In this document: positions 62,950-64,000 of the stretch, piece by piece
Layout: each line of letters starts with the position of its first letter
How positions within the stretch are numbered: the first letter of the stretch is position 1
Origin: JBJYIN01 sp046237015
Lineage (GTDB): Bacteria; Pseudomonadota; Gammaproteobacteria; Enterobacterales; Enterobacteriaceae
Direction of reading: 5' to 3'
DNA: 64,000 nucleotides
Assembly: GCF_046237015.1 (NCBI RefSeq)
Contig: NZ_JBJYIN010000006.1
Location: forward strand, 186,001-250,000
Translations under genes and position numbers: made by a program
The notes under the pieces: model-generated
Told to the model about the DNA's origin: nothing
The model's input: the letters and a program-made list of their open reading frames with translations, nothing else
Databases searched by the model: none

Positions 62950-64000
62950 GTGTCTAAAGAAAAATTTGAACGTACAAAACCCCATGTTAACGTCGGTACT
63001 ATCGGCCACGTTGACCATGGTAAAACGACTCTGACTGCTGCAATCACTACCGTTCTGGCAAAAACCTACGGTGGTAACGCACGTGCATTCGATCAGATCG
63101 ATAATGCGCCAGAAGAAAAAGCTCGTGGTATCACCATCAACACCTCTCACGTTGAATATGATACGCCGACTCGCCACTATGCTCACGTTGACTGCCCAGG
63201 ACACGCCGACTATGTGAAAAACATGATCACCGGTGCTGCGCAGATGGACGGCGCGATCCTGGTTGTTGCTGCGACTGACGGCCCAATGCCTCAGACTCGT
63301 GAGCACATCCTGCTGGGTCGTCAGGTTGGCGTTCCATACATCATCGTGTTCCTGAACAAATGTGACATGGTTGATGATGAAGAGCTGCTGGAACTGGTTG
63401 AGATGGAAGTGCGTGAACTGCTGTCTCAGTACGATTTCCCAGGCGATGATACGCCTATCGTTCGTGGTTCAGCGCTGAAAGCGTTGGAAGGCGAAGCTGA
63501 ATGGGAAGCAAAAATTGTTGAGTTGGCTGAACACCTGGATTCTTATATCCCAGAACCAGAGCGTGCAATTGACAAGCCGTTCCTGCTGCCAATCGAAGAC
63601 GTATTCTCTATCTCTGGTCGTGGTACCGTTGTTACCGGTCGTGTAGAACGTGGGATCATTAAAGTTGGTGAAGAAGTTGAAATCGTTGGTATCAAAGATA
63701 CGACAAAAACGACTTGTACTGGCGTAGAAATGTTCCGCAAACTGCTGGACGAAGGTCGTGCTGGTGAGAACGTTGGTGTTCTGCTGCGTGGTACTAAGCG
63801 TGATGACGTAGAACGTGGTCAGGTACTGGCTAAACCAGGTTCAATCAAACCTCATACTCAGTTCGAGTCTGAAGTATATATCCTGAGCAAAGATGAAGGC
63901 GGTCGTCATACTCCGTTCTTCAAAGGCTACCGTCCTCAGTTCTACTTCCGTACCACTGACGTCACGGGTACCATTGAACTGCCAGAAGGCGTTGAAATGG
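62950..64000 (+). CDS. tuf: Elongation factor Tu (C-terminus beyond window)
   Basis: Partial: the first 350 codons. The start codon is GTG (VSKEKFERTKPHVNVG), preceded by AAGGAATAT. The G1 motif GHVDHGKTTLTAAIT, G3 DCPGHADY and G4 NKCDM are intact, followed by domains II and III up to GTIELPEGVEM. It delivers aminoacyl-tRNA to the ribosome. This copy closes the str operon; enterobacteria usually carry a second tuf elsewhere, so it corresponds to tufA. Confidence 0.99.
   Translation, partial: MSKEKFERTKPHVNVGTIGHVDHGKTTLTAAITTVLAKTYGGNARAFDQIDNAPEEKARGITINTSHVEYDTPTRHYAHVDCPGHADYVKNMITGAAQMDGAILVVAATDGPMPQTREHILLGRQVGVPYIIVFLNKCDMVDDEELLELVEMEVRELLSQYDFPGDDTPIVRGSALKALEGEAEWEAKIVELAEHLDSYIPEPERAIDKPFLLPIEDVFSISGRGTVVTGRVERGIIKVGEEVEIVGIKDTTKTTCTGVEMFRKLLDEGRAGENVGVLLRGTKRDDVERGQVLAKPGSIKPHTQFESEVYILSKDEGGRHTPFFKGYRPQFYFRTTDVTGTIELPEGVEM

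Noticed and set aside
60981..63306. Long antisense frames across fusA and tuf
   Set aside because: These arise from codon bias in highly expressed genes and have no independent start signals or recognisable domains.

Overview
The window is enterobacterial chromosome, most likely from a soft-rot Pectobacterium or a close relative in the Pectobacteriaceae. This is inferred from near-identity of housekeeping proteins to Escherichia coli, a canonical 127-bp ERIC element, and E. coli-like gene order broken by a few insertions. I recognise about 60 protein genes. I saw no rRNA, tRNA, CRISPR array, prophage or insertion sequence.

Left part (1-13985): tex (cut by the window edge), then a block unlike E. 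coli between tex and ompR. That block holds a citrate synthase paralogue with an altered active-site His, a chemoreceptor whose stop codon lies inside the ERIC element, a 34-codon small ORF, a two-domain ornithine-lipid synthase (OlsF type) and greB in the opposite orientation to E. coli. Then come ompR-envZ, pckA, and the leftward operon igaA-yrfG-hslR-hslO.

Middle (17306-30993): nudE, mrcA, the hofMNOPQ DNA-uptake operon, then aroK-aroB-damX-dam-rpe-gph-trpS with overlapping or closely spaced genes, as in E. coli. cysG follows on the minus strand.

Accessory insert (32445-39675): a regulatory region with a CRP-like site and two palindromes, an enolase-superfamily acid-sugar dehydratase-like gene, and a complete peptide-type ABC importer (binding protein, two permeases, two ATPases) ending in a strong terminator. 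It sits where E. coli K-12 has nirBDC. The cargo is unknown; uptake and catabolism of an acidic sugar or a sugar-acid conjugate is the simplest inference.

Right part (39817-64000): ppiA (with a CpxR box), pabA, argD (with tandem ARG boxes), crp, yhfA, prkB, yheU-yheT, an inserted LysE/RhtB exporter, yheS, kefG-kefB-yheV, slyD, slyX, fkpA, an inserted eptA-pmrA-pmrB operon with a PmrA box, dauR-like yheO, tusDCB, and the str operon rpsL-rpsG-fusA-tuf (cut by the window edge).

Most of the window is core genome. The parts worth attention are the tex-ompR block, the dehydratase plus importer locus, and the regulatory sites that can be read directly.
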